Below, piece by piece: positions 7,829 to 17,062 of a DNA stretch of 36,394 nucleotides. The position numbers and the translations under genes were made by a program. The notes below the pieces were generated by a model. The model worked only from the letters and a program-made list of their open reading frames with translations, had not been told where the DNA came from and made no database searches. Every line of letters begins with the position of its first letter. The stretch's first letter is position 1. Source of the DNA: Gemmatimonadaceae bacterium. GTDB lineage: Bacteria; Gemmatimonadota; Gemmatimonadetes; Gemmatimonadales; Gemmatimonadaceae. The stretch is from the NCBI GenBank assembly GCA_025928335.1, contig JAICJQ010000021.1, positions 1-36,394 of the forward strand, in the 5' to 3' direction.

Positions 7829-8623
7829 ATGATGCCCTCACAACGACTCCTCGAGACTACGCTCATTGGCGCAGCCGCCGTGCTGTTCGCCGGTGCCAGT
7901 TTGCGCGTTCCCGAACGGCAGCCCGTTGTCGCGCCACCGCCGGCGACGACCGCGGCCGTCGACACGACGACCGTACCCGATTCCGCGATCGCCGCGAACC
8001 CGGCGAGCCGCGCGCTCACCGCGTTCGCGTCGATGGTGCATTCGCTGAGCAGTCCAAAGTCGCTCGAATCGGCGGTGAAGAGCTACTTCGCCTTCAAGAC
8101 CGCGCATCCGGATGAGATCAAGAAGCCGCTCCTCTACTTCGTCGACTACGGGCTCCCGAGCACGACGCCGCGAGGCTACGTGCTCAATATGAGTTCGCTC
8201 AAGGTCGTCGAAGGTCCGTTCACGGTTGCGCACGGGCGCGGTTCATCGACCTCGCAGTATGGCCTGCCGACGCGCTTCTCGAATGCCTTCGGGAGCGCCG
8301 CGACCTCGCTCGGCCTTTATGTCACCAAGGCCTTGTACGCGTTTACGGGACACACCGCCGGACGAACCTACTCGTCGGTTGGTCTGCGGTTGCAGGGTGT
8401 ATCCACCGGCTTCAATGACAACGCATTCGCGCGTGGCGTCGTCGCGCACGGAGCGCCGTACGTCACGGCCGACAAAGCAGGCCGTAGCCAGGGTTGTCCG
8501 GCAATGGAGCCGGCGCGCGCGCGGGAGCTCCTGCCAAAGCTTGCCGACGGCGCGATGGTCTATTTGTTCGCACCCGACCAGAACTGGATGTCGCGCGATC
8601 CCTGGCTCGCCGCGAGCAACTGA
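7829..8623 (+). CDS. Murein L,D-transpeptidase catalytic-domain protein (YkuD_2 type)
   Basis: 264-residue exported protein. Residues 1-25 form a signal peptide or anchor (LLETTLIGAAAVLFAGASL), followed by a Pro/Thr-rich linker to about 50. The C-terminal two thirds match the YkuD_2-type L,D-transpeptidase fold. GLYVTKALYAFTGHTAGRTY, GVVAHGAPYV and the catalytic GRSQGCPAM motif (His then Ser-x-Gly-Cys) are all present. It probably acts on periplasmic peptidoglycan peptides or lipoprotein links. ATG 7829 and 7832 are both possible; a weak AGG lies just upstream. Confidence 0.88.
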   Translation: MMPSQRLLETTLIGAAAVLFAGASLRVPERQPVVAPPPATTAAVDTTTVPDSAIAANPASRALTAFASMVHSLSSPKSLESAVKSYFAFKTAHPDEIKKPLLYFVDYGLPSTTPRGYVLNMSSLKVVEGPFTVAHGRGSSTSQYGLPTRFSNAFGSAATSLGLYVTKALYAFTGHTAGRTYSSVGLRLQGVSTGFNDNAFARGVVAHGAPYVTADKAGRSQGCPAMEPARARELLPKLADGAMVYLFAPDQNWMSRDPWLAASN

Positions 8624-8641
8624 CGCAGCATTGTAGCCCGC

Positions 8642-9808
8642 CTAACGTGGCGGCCGAGCCGGCCGCTGCTTCTCCATCACGAGCGTAATCGGAGCGACCT
8701 TTTCCGGCGTTATCTCGACGCCGATCGTCAGATCGTCGTAGCCGGCTTTGGTGATGCGAAGCGGCGTGCCGCCTTCGGGAAGAAATGCAAGACTCACCGT
8801 TCCGGTGACGGTGGTGCGGGCACGCGTTCCCGTCGTCACGTCGGTGACGAATGCCCCCTCGATCGGTTCGCCTGTGTCGCCATCGAAAATACCGAGGATT
8901 CGAAGCCGGTACGCGGCGGGCGCGACCGGCTTCGGTGTTTCCGGCGGCGCCTCCACGACGAATGAATCGTGGCCGGGTTCGTAGACGACGTTCGGCTTGA
9001 GCACGACGAACAGTCCGCCGTTGCTTCCGATCAAGCCGACCGAGTTGTCCGTATCATCGACGTACGTCATCTCGGCGATGTGCTCCGGCTTGATTTCGCT
9101 CAGCACGGTCATCGAGCCGGGAGATAATCCGACGAGCACACCATGCTGTCGCGCGACGGCCATCGCATCGGGCGGCATGAGTCGAATGCGCCGGCCATTC
9201 ACCCACACATTCGTCTCGATCGACGGCGGTTTGTCGTCCTCGGGACACCGGAGTCGCGGCGGCGCGAAGGCGAGTGTCGGGCACTTGCGATAGGTGCTCT
9301 TCACCTGCGTCGACGCCATCGGGCTGCAGTTGCGCCCACAAATCATGTCCGGCTTGATCTTGGCGAGAATGTCCGTCGCATCGAGCAGGAGGGCCGAGCT
9401 CTTCTCGATGTCGTCCGCGTCAATGTGATAGCTCTTGCGCCGGAGATCCTGCTCCGCCGTTACAACGACGGTCTCCAATGCCCGCACCACCGGCTGCAGC
9501 ACGATGTCGAACGCGATCGAGTCCCGGTTGCCACGAAACAAGCGATCGGCTCGAATGAAGCCGATCTTCCGGACGATCAAGCCGAATTCGGCGTGCGTCG
9601 ACGGGTCGGACAGCGGGAGCATGACGCGCCCCCGGTCATCCGTCGTCCCGACGGCGCGCACGTCGCTCAGTCCGTGCACCACGACGACCTCCGCTCCGGG
9701 CACCGGCGCGCGCGCCGTGTCGCGAACCTGAACGATGACGCGCGCCGGTGCCTGTGCGCCGAGGCACCACGGAACGAGTTGGGCAAGAAGGCCGAGTCGA
9801 ATTCTCAC
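8642..9808 (-). CDS. Secreted carboxypeptidase-regulatory-like / TonB-plug-like protein without a barrel
   Basis: 388 residues from a GTG start whose frame is closed by a stop two codons upstream, so the start cannot lie further out. Residues 1-20 are a signal peptide (LGLLAQLVPWCLGAQA). Residues 22-110 form a CarboxypepD_reg-like beta-sandwich. Residues ~113-270 resemble a TonB-receptor plug (ALETVVVTAEQ...VWVNGRRI...IKPEHIAEMTYVDD...GLFVVLKP), with four cysteines (CGRNC, KCP, LRCP) inside it. A second carboxypeptidase-regulatory-like domain (~295-380) closes the protein. No outer-membrane beta-barrel follows, so this is not a transporter. The function is unknown; a surface or periplasmic binding role is plausible. 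A GAGGG abuts the GTG with almost no spacing. Confidence 0.75.
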   Translation of the reverse strand: MRIRLGLLAQLVPWCLGAQAPARVIVQVRDTARAPVPGAEVVVVHGLSDVRAVGTTDDRGRVMLPLSDPSTHAEFGLIVRKIGFIRADRLFRGNRDSIAFDIVLQPVVRALETVVVTAEQDLRRKSYHIDADDIEKSSALLLDATDILAKIKPDMICGRNCSPMASTQVKSTYRKCPTLAFAPPRLRCPEDDKPPSIETNVWVNGRRIRLMPPDAMAVARQHGVLVGLSPGSMTVLSEIKPEHIAEMTYVDDTDNSVGLIGSNGGLFVVLKPNVVYEPGHDSFVVEAPPETPKPVAPAAYRLRILGIFDGDTGEPIEGAFVTDVTTGTRARTTVTGTVSLAFLPEGGTPLRITKAGYDDLTIGVEITPEKVAPITLVMEKQRPARPPR

Positions 9809-9811
9809 CCC

Positions 9812-10119
9812 TCAAAAATGACGTAACGCCGTCCGCAGCACCACCTTCTCACAGTTGTCTTCCTTGTTGTTGAACATCTCATAGCCCCTCGCCGCCGGAC
9901 AGTGGCAGACGGTGCGTGATGACGAAGGTGGGATCGATCGCCCCTGATTGAATGTGCTCGAGCAACGGGCGCAGGTAGCGGTGCACGTGGCAGAAGATCC
10001 GATCCACAAATGGCCGTCGAAGTCACCTTCACGATGCAGACCTGTCGGTTGAGGATCCGCGGGTCTGGCACGTCGGCGACTTCCATCTTCTGGCGGCCCA
10101 TCCAGCACGTTGCTTTCAT
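9812..10119 (-). pseudogene. Zinc-dependent alcohol dehydrogenase remnant with large internal deletion
   Basis: From ATG 10119 the first ~42 codons encode a normal start of the zinc alcohol dehydrogenase / glutathione-independent formaldehyde dehydrogenase-like family (MKATCWMGRQKMEVADVPDP, then [11 protein letters not shown] with the zinc-ligand Cys). The next bases, in another frame, encode the family's C-terminus: [17 protein letters not shown] and [14 protein letters not shown] second frame change near 9890-9900 leads to [21 protein letters not shown]. Intact members have about 390 residues, so roughly 280 codons (the rest of the catalytic domain and the NAD-binding domain) are missing. 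The gene is dead. It lies 22 bp downstream of another internally deleted gene with which it was probably an operon. Confidence 0.85.
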
Positions 10120-10141
10120 CGCGGCGCCTCCACTCAGAGCG

Positions 10142-10708
10142 TTACGGGTTTGTTGTCGGGGCGTGCCGGATGCGGCCCGCGCGCTGCTTCGTCGCGTCTG
10201 AGACGAGTACTTCGCCCGTCTCCATGACCTCCTTGAAGTGGCGCAAGTCGTCCTGCACCTGCTGGCCCGGCTCCTCGCGGAACATCATCGCCAACTTCGA
10301 TCCCAGCTTTCCGAACGGCGGCTCGTACTCCATGTCGACTCGTACTTCGGTGCCCAGTCCGTCAGGCGCTTCCATGAAACGAACCGTTCCGGCGTTCTGC
10401 ACATCGGACCCTTCGACCGAGCGCCAGGAGATGAAATCATTCTCGTGCTCGCCGGTGATGACTGCGTCCCACTCGACGCGTCTCCGGCTGCATCGACAAC
10501 GTCTTGGCTGCCATGACGTCCAGCGCAGTCACGGCGAGGACGTTTGCGGTCGCGAATAAAGTGCGGCCGCGATCGTTATCCGGATTGGCGAGCGCGACAC
10601 CGAGTAAAGCGAGATCGAGCGCGTCACCAGCTACACGCGACCATCCGTCCCGCGGTCGTCGTCAGCGAGGCGTTGGTAGGTCCGAGTCTCTGCGACCTGC
10701 GTAGCCAT
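10142..10708 (-). pseudogene. Cyclase/dehydrase (SRPBCC) remnant with internal deletion and frameshifts
   Basis: The 3' part encodes the end of the SRPBCC-type cyclase/dehydrase family (VEWDAVITGEHENDFISWRS, VEGSDVQNAGTVRF, then REEPGQQVQDDLRHFKEVMETGEV). Just upstream, in another frame, is the family's N-terminal hydrophobic region (WSRVAGDALDLALLGVALAN and ATANVLAVTALDVMAAKTLS). The segment between them, normally about 70-80 residues with the start of the SRPBCC fold, is gone, and a further frame change lies near 10655. The 5' boundary is uncertain; ATG 10708 is only a candidate. Any surviving short ORF (an 86-residue frame ending at 10142) would lack half of the ligand-binding fold. It stands next to the alcohol dehydrogenase remnant, a pairing seen intact in proteobacteria. 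Confidence 0.75.
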
Positions 10709-10774
10709 GCCTGCTTCTGTGCGAAGGGACGCGACACGCAGCAGGAGCCATGCCTCCTCGGCGAGGCGGACGCC

Positions 10775-13700
10775 TCAGTGCAATGGCTCGGCGACGACCG
10801 TCCCGGGCGTCGAGGCTTGTCGCTTTTTGTCGCGCGCGAGGCGACGCTCGATCTTCTTGTTCCACGGATCGAGATACGTGTAGATGACCGGCGTGATGTA
10901 CAGCGTCACGAGCTGTGAGAACGCGAGCCCGCCGACCACGGCGATGCCAAGCGGTCGCCGCGTCTCCGAGCCCATGCCACTCGCCAGCGCGACCGGGAGC
11001 GTGCCGACGAGCGCCGCGACAGTGGTCATCATGATCGGCCTGAACCGCACATGGGCCGCCTCGACGATCGCCGCTTCCGCGTTCGTGTTGCCGCGATGCT
11101 CCGCGTCGAGGGCGAAGTCCACCATCATGATCGCGTTCTTCTTCACGATGCCGATCAGCAAAATGATGCCGACGAACGCGAACACGCTCAGCTCGACATG
11201 AAAGATCCAGAGCGCCAGCAGGGCACCGAACGCGGCGAACGGCAGTCCCGAGAGAATGGTGAGCGGGTGCACGAAGCTCTCGTAGAGGACGCCAAGTACC
11301 ACGTAGATCACGAACACGGCCAATACCACGAGCACCAGCAGACCGGACTGCGTCGACTGAAAGACCTGTGCGGTTCCAGAAAAGTTGGTCGTAATGCCGC
11401 TCGGGAGGGTCTGGGTGGCGAGGCGCTCCATCTCGGCGGTGGCTTCGCCGAGCGATACGCTCGCCGGCAAGTTGAACGAGATGGTGACCGACGGCATCTG
11501 CCCCGAGTGGTTTACCGACACCGGCCCCGCCGACTTGCTGAGCGTGGCGATCGACCTGAGTGGGACGAGAGTGCCCGCCGCCGACCGAACGAACAGCAAC
11601 TGAAGCGCGGACAAATCCTGTTGATATTGCGGCATCAGCTCGATGATCACCGAATACTCGTTGCTCGGCGTGTAGATCAGTCCGACCTGGCGCGAGCCAT
11701 ACGCGTCGTAGAGCGACGTCTCGACTTGTGCCGCCGTGACGCCGAGCGCTGCCGCCCGAACTCGGTTGATGTCGACGTGCACCTCGGGATTGTTGTTCTG
11801 CATGTCGCTCGTCACGTCCTGGAACCGGTCGTCGCCCCGAGCGGCGTCGAGCAGCTTTTGCGCGGCGGGATACAACACGCTGATGTCGGACGCTTGCAGC
11901 GTGAATTGATACTGACTCTTCGACCGGCGGCCGCCGATCTGGATCGCCGGAGGTACCGACGAGTACGCGGCGATGCCCGGGACGCGTGACAGCTTGCCTC
12001 GAAGCTCGTTCACGATCTCGTCGGCCCCGAGCCTTTGTCCGCGCGGCTTGAGCGTGAGTTGAAGCCGGCCATTGTTCGATGCGGCTGAGCCGCCACTGCC
12101 GACGCTCGACATCATTGCCGCGATGTTGGTGTCGCGCCGAACGATATTGGCCACCTGCTGCTGGCGGCGCACCATGCTCTCGAACGAAGTACCCTGCGCC
12201 GCCTCGGTCGTCACGTTGATCTGTCCCGTGTCCTGGTTCGGGATGAAGCCCGTCGGCACGAGCTTGAACAACACGCCGGTCAGAACGAGCACGATGAGCG
12301 AAAACACCATCGAGACTCCGCGGTGGCGCATCGTCCAGTCGAGCGACGTTCTATATCGGGCGAGCAGCCAATCGTACGCCTCCTCCGTCCGCTCGTACAA
12401 CCGTCCGTGCGCCCGCTCCTTCTCTGGTCGCAAGAACCGGCTCGACAGCATCGGTGTGAAGGTGAGTGACACGACTCCCGAGACGAGGATCGCCGTCGCG
12501 ATCACTACGGCGAACTCGCGAAACAGCCGGCCAATGATGCCGCCGAGAAAGAGCAGCGGAATGAAGACCGCCGTCAAAGAGATCGTCATCGAGATGATGG
12601 TGAATCCCACCTCGGCCGCACCGTCGATCGCCGCTTCGAGCGGCGGCTTCCCCATCTCCAGGTGGCGCACGATGTTCTCCAGCATCACGATCGCGTCGTC
12701 GACGACAAAGCCGACGGCGAGCGTGAGCGCCATCAGCGACAGCGTGTCGAGGCTGTAGCCGAGGATGTACATCACCGGAAACGTGCCGATCACCGAGAGG
12801 GGCAGGGCGAGGCTGGGAATCACCGTCGCCCACACGTTGCGGAGGAAGAGGAAGATCACGACGACGACGAGGAACAGCGTCAGGACGAGCGTCCGTTTCA
12901 CGTCACTCACTGCCTCATCGATGCCGACCGATCGGTCGAACAGCGTCTCGACTTTGACGCCACCGGGAATCTCGGCGCGCATCGAGTTCAGCTCGGCGTG
13001 GACCGCATTCGCAACGGCGACGGTGTTCGTGCCCGGCTGACGTTGTACCGCGAGCACGACGGCGCGGACGCCATTGTACCAGCTCGCATTGCGATTGTTC
13101 TCGACGTCGTCGATCACCCGGCCGAGCGCGCCGAGCTGCACCGCGGCGCCATTGCGGAACGTGACCGACAACGCGCGGAACTCCGCCGCGTCTTGCAACT
13201 GCCCGCTCGCCAGAAGCGTGTACGCGGTACTCGGACCCCACAACACGCCGGTCGGCTGACTGACGCTCTGTTCGTTGATCGCCGTCGCGACTTCATCGAT
13301 GCCGATCTTGCGATAGGCGAGCGCGGTCGGGTCGAGCTGCACGCGGACCGCGTACTTCGCCGAGCCGAACACCTGCACCTGCGCCACGCCATCGACCATC
13401 GACAACCGCTGCGCGATCATCGTCTCACCGACTTCATCGAGCGCCGGCATCGAGAGCGTCGGCGACGTCAGCGCGAAGAAGAGAATCGGCGCGGCAGCCG
13501 GGTTCGACTTGCTGTACGAGGGCGGGTTGATCCCCTGCGGGAGCTGGCGCAGCGTCTTGGCGATCGCGGCCTGCACGTCCTGCGCGGCCGCGTCGATACT
13601 GCGGTCGAGCGAGAATTGCAGCGTGATCGACGATGAGCCGAGCGTGGAGGTCGACGTCATGTTGTCGATGCCGGCGATCGCCGAGAACTGCTTCTCGAGT

Positions 13701-13897
13701 GGTGTCGCGACAGCCGCCGCCATCGTCGACGGGCTTGCCCCGGCGAGCGAAGCGCTCACCGTGATCGTCGGATAATCGACGCTCGGCAGGTCGCTGATCG
13801 GCAAATTGCGATATGTCTCGATGCCGAACACGAGGATTCCGACCATCAGCAGGATGGTCATCACCGGCCGCCGAATGAACAGCCCGCTGAAGCTCAT
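10775..13897 (-). CDS. RND efflux pump inner-membrane transporter (MdtB/MdtC-like, HAE1)
   Basis: 1040-residue proton-driven exporter, full length for the family, with 12 expected membrane helices. It opens MSFSGLFIRRPVMTILLMVG. The proton-relay pair Asp400-Asp401 is in GFVVDDAIVMLENI, and the partner Lys is in GIVKKNAIMMVDFAL in the second half. Porter and docking domains lie between helices 1-2 and 7-8. Sequence style (NLPISDLPSVDYPTI) is closest to the MdtB/MdtC branch, which exports drugs, bile salts or novobiocin-like compounds in Enterobacteria; the substrate here is unknown. Its ATG overlaps the adaptor stop as ATGA, so it is the last gene of a coupled three-gene operon. Confidence 0.95.
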   Translation of the reverse strand: MSFSGLFIRRPVMTILLMVGILVFGIETYRNLPISDLPSVDYPTITVSASLAGASPSTMAAAVATPLEKQFSAIAGIDNMTSTSTLGSSSITLQFSLDRSIDAAAQDVQAAIAKTLRQLPQGINPPSYSKSNPAAAPILFFALTSPTLSMPALDEVGETMIAQRLSMVDGVAQVQVFGSAKYAVRVQLDPTALAYRKIGIDEVATAINEQSVSQPTGVLWGPSTAYTLLASGQLQDAAEFRALSVTFRNGAAVQLGALGRVIDDVENNRNASWYNGVRAVVLAVQRQPGTNTVAVANAVHAELNSMRAEIPGGVKVETLFDRSVGIDEAVSDVKRTLVLTLFLVVVVIFLFLRNVWATVIPSLALPLSVIGTFPVMYILGYSLDTLSLMALTLAVGFVVDDAIVMLENIVRHLEMGKPPLEAAIDGAAEVGFTIISMTISLTAVFIPLLFLGGIIGRLFREFAVVIATAILVSGVVSLTFTPMLSSRFLRPEKERAHGRLYERTEEAYDWLLARYRTSLDWTMRHRGVSMVFSLIVLVLTGVLFKLVPTGFIPNQDTGQINVTTEAAQGTSFESMVRRQQQVANIVRRDTNIAAMMSSVGSGGSAASNNGRLQLTLKPRGQRLGADEIVNELRGKLSRVPGIAAYSSVPPAIQIGGRRSKSQYQFTLQASDISVLYPAAQKLLDAARGDDRFQDVTSDMQNNNPEVHVDINRVRAAALGVTAAQVETSLYDAYGSRQVGLIYTPSNEYSVIIELMPQYQQDLSALQLLFVRSAAGTLVPLRSIATLSKSAGPVSVNHSGQMPSVTISFNLPASVSLGEATAEMERLATQTLPSGITTNFSGTAQVFQSTQSGLLVLVVLAVFVIYVVLGVLYESFVHPLTILSGLPFAAFGALLALWIFHVELSVFAFVGIILLIGIVKKNAIMMVDFALDAEHRGNTNAEAAIVEAAHVRFRPIMMTTVAALVGTLPVALASGMGSETRRPLGIAVVGGLAFSQLVTLYITPVIYTYLDPWNKKIERRLARDKKRQASTPGTVVAEPLH

Positions 13898-15384
13898 GGA
13901 CGGCCCGTGCCCGTCGGAGTCGGCGTGGTCGGCGGTCGTCGGGTGGCGGGCGTGGTGCCCGGTGTGGCCACGGGTGCGGTGCTCGGCGTAGAGCTCCGTG
14001 TTGTGTTCGGCGTTGCCGTGCCGGCCGACGTCGCCGCTCCGGTGACCGGCGTCGTCGCTGCCGCGCCACTCGACGAGCCACGAACTGGCGGAGGCAAATT
14101 CGGCTGCGCGACGCCGCTTGCGTTCGTTCCTGTCACGCGACCGTTTGGTGTCGACGCCGGCGCTGCGCTTCCGGGATTGCCCGTCCCGCCCGCTCGACCA
14201 CGTTCGCCCGTCGCCACTTCGCCGCCCGCGACGTTCCCAGTGTTCTGCCCAGCGTTGCTGCCGAGCGAGGCGGCGGCCGTGTCGCCGCCGGTGGTGATGA
14301 TCGCCACGCGTGCGCCCGGATTGAGACGCGACTGTCCATCCGTGACAACCCGCTCACCGGGCGACAAACCCTTTGGAATGACGGTGAGATCGCCTACCTG
14401 CAGACCCGTCTGAACGTTCCGAGTTTGCGCCGTGTTCTTTGCATCGACCACGTACACGAACGAGCCTGTCTGTCCGGTCTGAACGGCATCTGTGGGGACC
14501 GCGAGAACACCGCGTTCCACCGAAACCTCGAGCGTCAGGAACACGAGCTGACCCGGCCAGAGCCGCCGGTCGGCGTTGTCGAATCGCGCCTTGCCGGTAA
14601 CCGTTCCTGTCAGCGAATCAATCGCGTTATCGAGAAAGTCCAGGCGACCGAGCTCGTTGGATGGAGTGCTGTCGCCCGACGTGGCTCGGACAGCGACCGG
14701 GTGTGACGCGACTGCTCGTTGTAGCGGGCTGAAGTCCTGTGACAGAACTGGAAACCTCACGAGCACGGGGCTGATCTGATTGATCACCACCAGCGCGGTA
14801 TTTCCGGGAGTCACATTGTTCCCGGGCCGGACGAGGAGACTTCCCGTTCTCCCGGCAATCGGAGAACGAATCGTCGTGAACCCGAGATTCACTTCGGCGG
14901 CGCGAAGTGCCGCGCGATCGGCAGCGACAGTGGCGGCTTGGGCGACCGCGGTCGCGTGGGTCTGATCTGCCTGCGACCGGCTGACGTATCCCTTGTCGGC
15001 GAGACTTTGGTAGCGTTCGTCGTCACGACGTCCCGCCTCGGCCTGTGCCTGGTCGCGCGCCAGCGTCGCGCGCACCTGATCCAGCGCCGCGCGTAGCGGC
15101 CGCGGATCGATATGGAAGAGGACCTGTCCCTTGCGGACGATGTCTCCTTCCTTGAACGCGACGTCGAGCAGCGAACCACCCACCTGCGCCGTCACCGCGA
15201 CCGATTCCATCGGTTCGACGACGCCGCTCGCCTCAATGTTCACCGGGGCATCGATCAGCCTCGCCGTCGCGACGCGAACCGGCGTACTCTGATTGCCTTT
15301 GCGTCCTTGGGAAGAGCCGCCGCACGCGACAACGGATGCCAGTGCCGCGACCGCGCACAGCCAATTCGTCCGCATAACACTCAT
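13894..15384 (-). CDS. RND periplasmic adaptor lipoprotein with long Pro/Thr/Gly-rich tail
   Basis: 496 residues. The signal peptide ends in the lipobox SVVAC, so the protein should be a lipoprotein anchored in the inner membrane. Barrel-sandwich halves flank a coiled-coil hairpin (about residues 85-165, ALDQVRATLARDQAQAEAGR...). A beta-barrel domain follows, and LDFLDNAIDSLTGTVTGKARF and VLAVPTDAVQTGQTGSFVYVV are family hallmarks. After the last conserved strand (about residue 370) comes a low-complexity tail of about 120 residues rich in Gly, Thr, Pro and Ala, which ordinary adaptors lack. The start used is ATG 15384, overlapping the upstream TolC-type gene as ATGA; an alternative ATG lies at 15375. 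It should link the pump and outer-membrane channel. Confidence 0.93.
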   Translation of the reverse strand: MSVMRTNWLCAVAALASVVACGGSSQGRKGNQSTPVRVATARLIDAPVNIEASGVVEPMESVAVTAQVGGSLLDVAFKEGDIVRKGQVLFHIDPRPLRAALDQVRATLARDQAQAEAGRRDDERYQSLADKGYVSRSQADQTHATAVAQAATVAADRAALRAAEVNLGFTTIRSPIAGRTGSLLVRPGNNVTPGNTALVVINQISPVLVRFPVLSQDFSPLQRAVASHPVAVRATSGDSTPSNELGRLDFLDNAIDSLTGTVTGKARFDNADRRLWPGQLVFLTLEVSVERGVLAVPTDAVQTGQTGSFVYVVDAKNTAQTRNVQTGLQVGDLTVIPKGLSPGERVVTDGQSRLNPGARVAIITTGGDTAAASLGSNAGQNTGNVAGGEVATGERGRAGGTGNPGSAAPASTPNGRVTGTNASGVAQPNLPPPVRGSSSGAAATTPVTGAATSAGTATPNTTRSSTPSTAPVATPGTTPATRRPPTTPTPTGTGRP

Positions 15385-16964
15385 CGCCGGATAGGTGTGG
15401 CGCCGAGCGGAATGTCCGCCCGCCCGTTGAGCTCGAGTGCACCGGCGTCGTGCGCGAGTTGAGCCAGCGCGGTCCGCCACTCCCACTGCGCCTGAATGTC
15501 CGAGGCACGCGCCGAGGCCAAAGCACTGCGCGCCAGTAGCACGTCCACAATTGTGCCGACGCCCTCGCGGTAGCGTCCCAGCGCGACATCCGACGCCTGC
15601 TGCGCCGACCGCAAGAGATCATCTGCCGCGTTGACTCGATCCACCGAAGCCTGCAGCGTGGCGTACGACGCGAATACCTGGACCGTGATCAACTGTGCCG
15701 TCGATTGCACTCGTGCCAGTCCTGCTTGATAGGCGTCCCGTGCCGCGCGCACGTCGTACTGCCGTGAGAAGCCGTTGAAGATCGGAATCTGCAATCCGAG
15801 CACGAGCGAGTAGCTGCGCGCCGTCGTACTGCCGATGCCCCCTTGCAGTTGCTGCGGCACACTCGCCGAGGACGACAACGTCAGCGCGGGAAACCCGGCC
15901 GATCGCGCGATGCGAATTTCAGCCGCCAGGGCCTCGGCGTCCGCTCGCGCCTCCGCGAGGTCGGGTCGCTGCGTGATCGCCCGGTTGATGATCGTGTCGA
16001 CGGAGGCCGAGACGCGCGCGACGGAATCGCATGCTGCGATAGCCGGAATCTCGAAGCGCGCATTTGCAGGGAGGCCCATCGCGGAGGCGAGATTGCCGCG
16101 CGACGCGACAAGGTTGCCCTGGATCGTGGCAAGCTGCAGCCGCGCCTGCGCGAGTGCCGTCCTCGTCTGAAGTACCTCTTCAAGGTTCGCGACGCCGGCG
16201 CGCATGCGCGCTTCCGACGCAGCGGTGTCGGCCTGTGCTTCTTCCACGGCGATGAGCTGTGCGTCGCGAAGCGCGCGCGTCGCCAGAAATGAGAACAACG
16301 CCGACTCGGTCTCGAGCGCGACATCCTCGATCGTCATGTTGTGCGTGAGGTCGAACGAGATCGCGCGTTGTCTTGCCGCTTCGATCGTTCCGGCGCGCCC
16401 GCCCACGTCGAGGAGGAGGTAGTTCAGTGACAATGACGGCGTGAACAGAAAACGCGAGGTCGAAGTTGTGCCCCCAGTCAGTCCGCGCGTCTGACCGGTG
16501 TCGAGCCCGGTCCCGGTCAGCCCTGTTATGGCGCTGCCATTTCCGATCGCCCCCGTTCGAGCAGCGTTCACGTTGGCATTGATGGAGGGAAACAGCGCGC
16601 CGCGCGCCGAGCCATACTGATCCGCGGCGGTCCGCGCGGTCGCCCACGACTGGCGGGTCGCGGGGTTGTTATGCAGTGCCAGATCCAGGACGTCAGCCAT
16701 CGACAGCTGCAGCTCGCCGCCGACGGCTGCCGAGTCACGCCGGAGCGCCGCGGTGACCGCGGGCGCCGCGGGGGGCGCTGCCGGGGGCGATGGCGTACGT
16801 ACCGCTTGCGGCACGGGCCACGGTGTTGCGGGGCCGGCCGGCGCACCGGTCACACCATCGATGCGCGGGGTCGGCGGTGCACAGGCCGCGAGCATCGTGA
16901 CCCAAGTCGCTGCCCACGTGCCGGCGCGACGACTCGTACGATTTCTGGAGCTGCGCGTGATCAT
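15381..16964 (-). CDS. TolC-family outer-membrane efflux channel, predicted lipoprotein
   Basis: 527 residues from ATG 16964 (a TTG at 16979 in frame is the other candidate; neither has a clear ribosome binding site). A basic N-terminus and hydrophobic stretch end in the lipobox MLAAC, suggesting a lipidated OprM/NodT-like channel. A Pro/Ala-rich linker (about 25-70) precedes two outer-membrane efflux repeats. Repeat 1 begins LSMADVLDLALHNNPATRQS. Repeat 2 contains RPDLAEARADAEALAAEIRIARSAGFPALTL and the helical stretch RVNAADDLLRSAQQASDVALGRYREG. It is the first gene of the efflux operon, with promoter sequence expected in 16980-17062, where no convincing -35/-10 pair was found. Confidence 0.92.
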   Translation of the reverse strand: MITRSSRNRTSRRAGTWAATWVTMLAACAPPTPRIDGVTGAPAGPATPWPVPQAVRTPSPPAAPPAAPAVTAALRRDSAAVGGELQLSMADVLDLALHNNPATRQSWATARTAADQYGSARGALFPSINANVNAARTGAIGNGSAITGLTGTGLDTGQTRGLTGGTTSTSRFLFTPSLSLNYLLLDVGGRAGTIEAARQRAISFDLTHNMTIEDVALETESALFSFLATRALRDAQLIAVEEAQADTAASEARMRAGVANLEEVLQTRTALAQARLQLATIQGNLVASRGNLASAMGLPANARFEIPAIAACDSVARVSASVDTIINRAITQRPDLAEARADAEALAAEIRIARSAGFPALTLSSSASVPQQLQGGIGSTTARSYSLVLGLQIPIFNGFSRQYDVRAARDAYQAGLARVQSTAQLITVQVFASYATLQASVDRVNAADDLLRSAQQASDVALGRYREGVGTIVDVLLARSALASARASDIQAQWEWRTALAQLAHDAGALELNGRADIPLGATPIRR

Positions 16965-17062
16965 CCGATTCTGCGCCAATGCACGTCAGAGACCGCGCGG
17001 AATGCATCAACTCGGTTTTCGTGTTAAGCCCGCACAAGGATGCGAGCTCGACGCCAGGGCTC

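Noticed and set aside
10142-10402. Intact 86-residue SRPBCC protein
   Set aside because: It begins in the middle of the fold; the preceding bases encode more of the same domain and then a frame-shifted N-terminal part, so it is a remnant.
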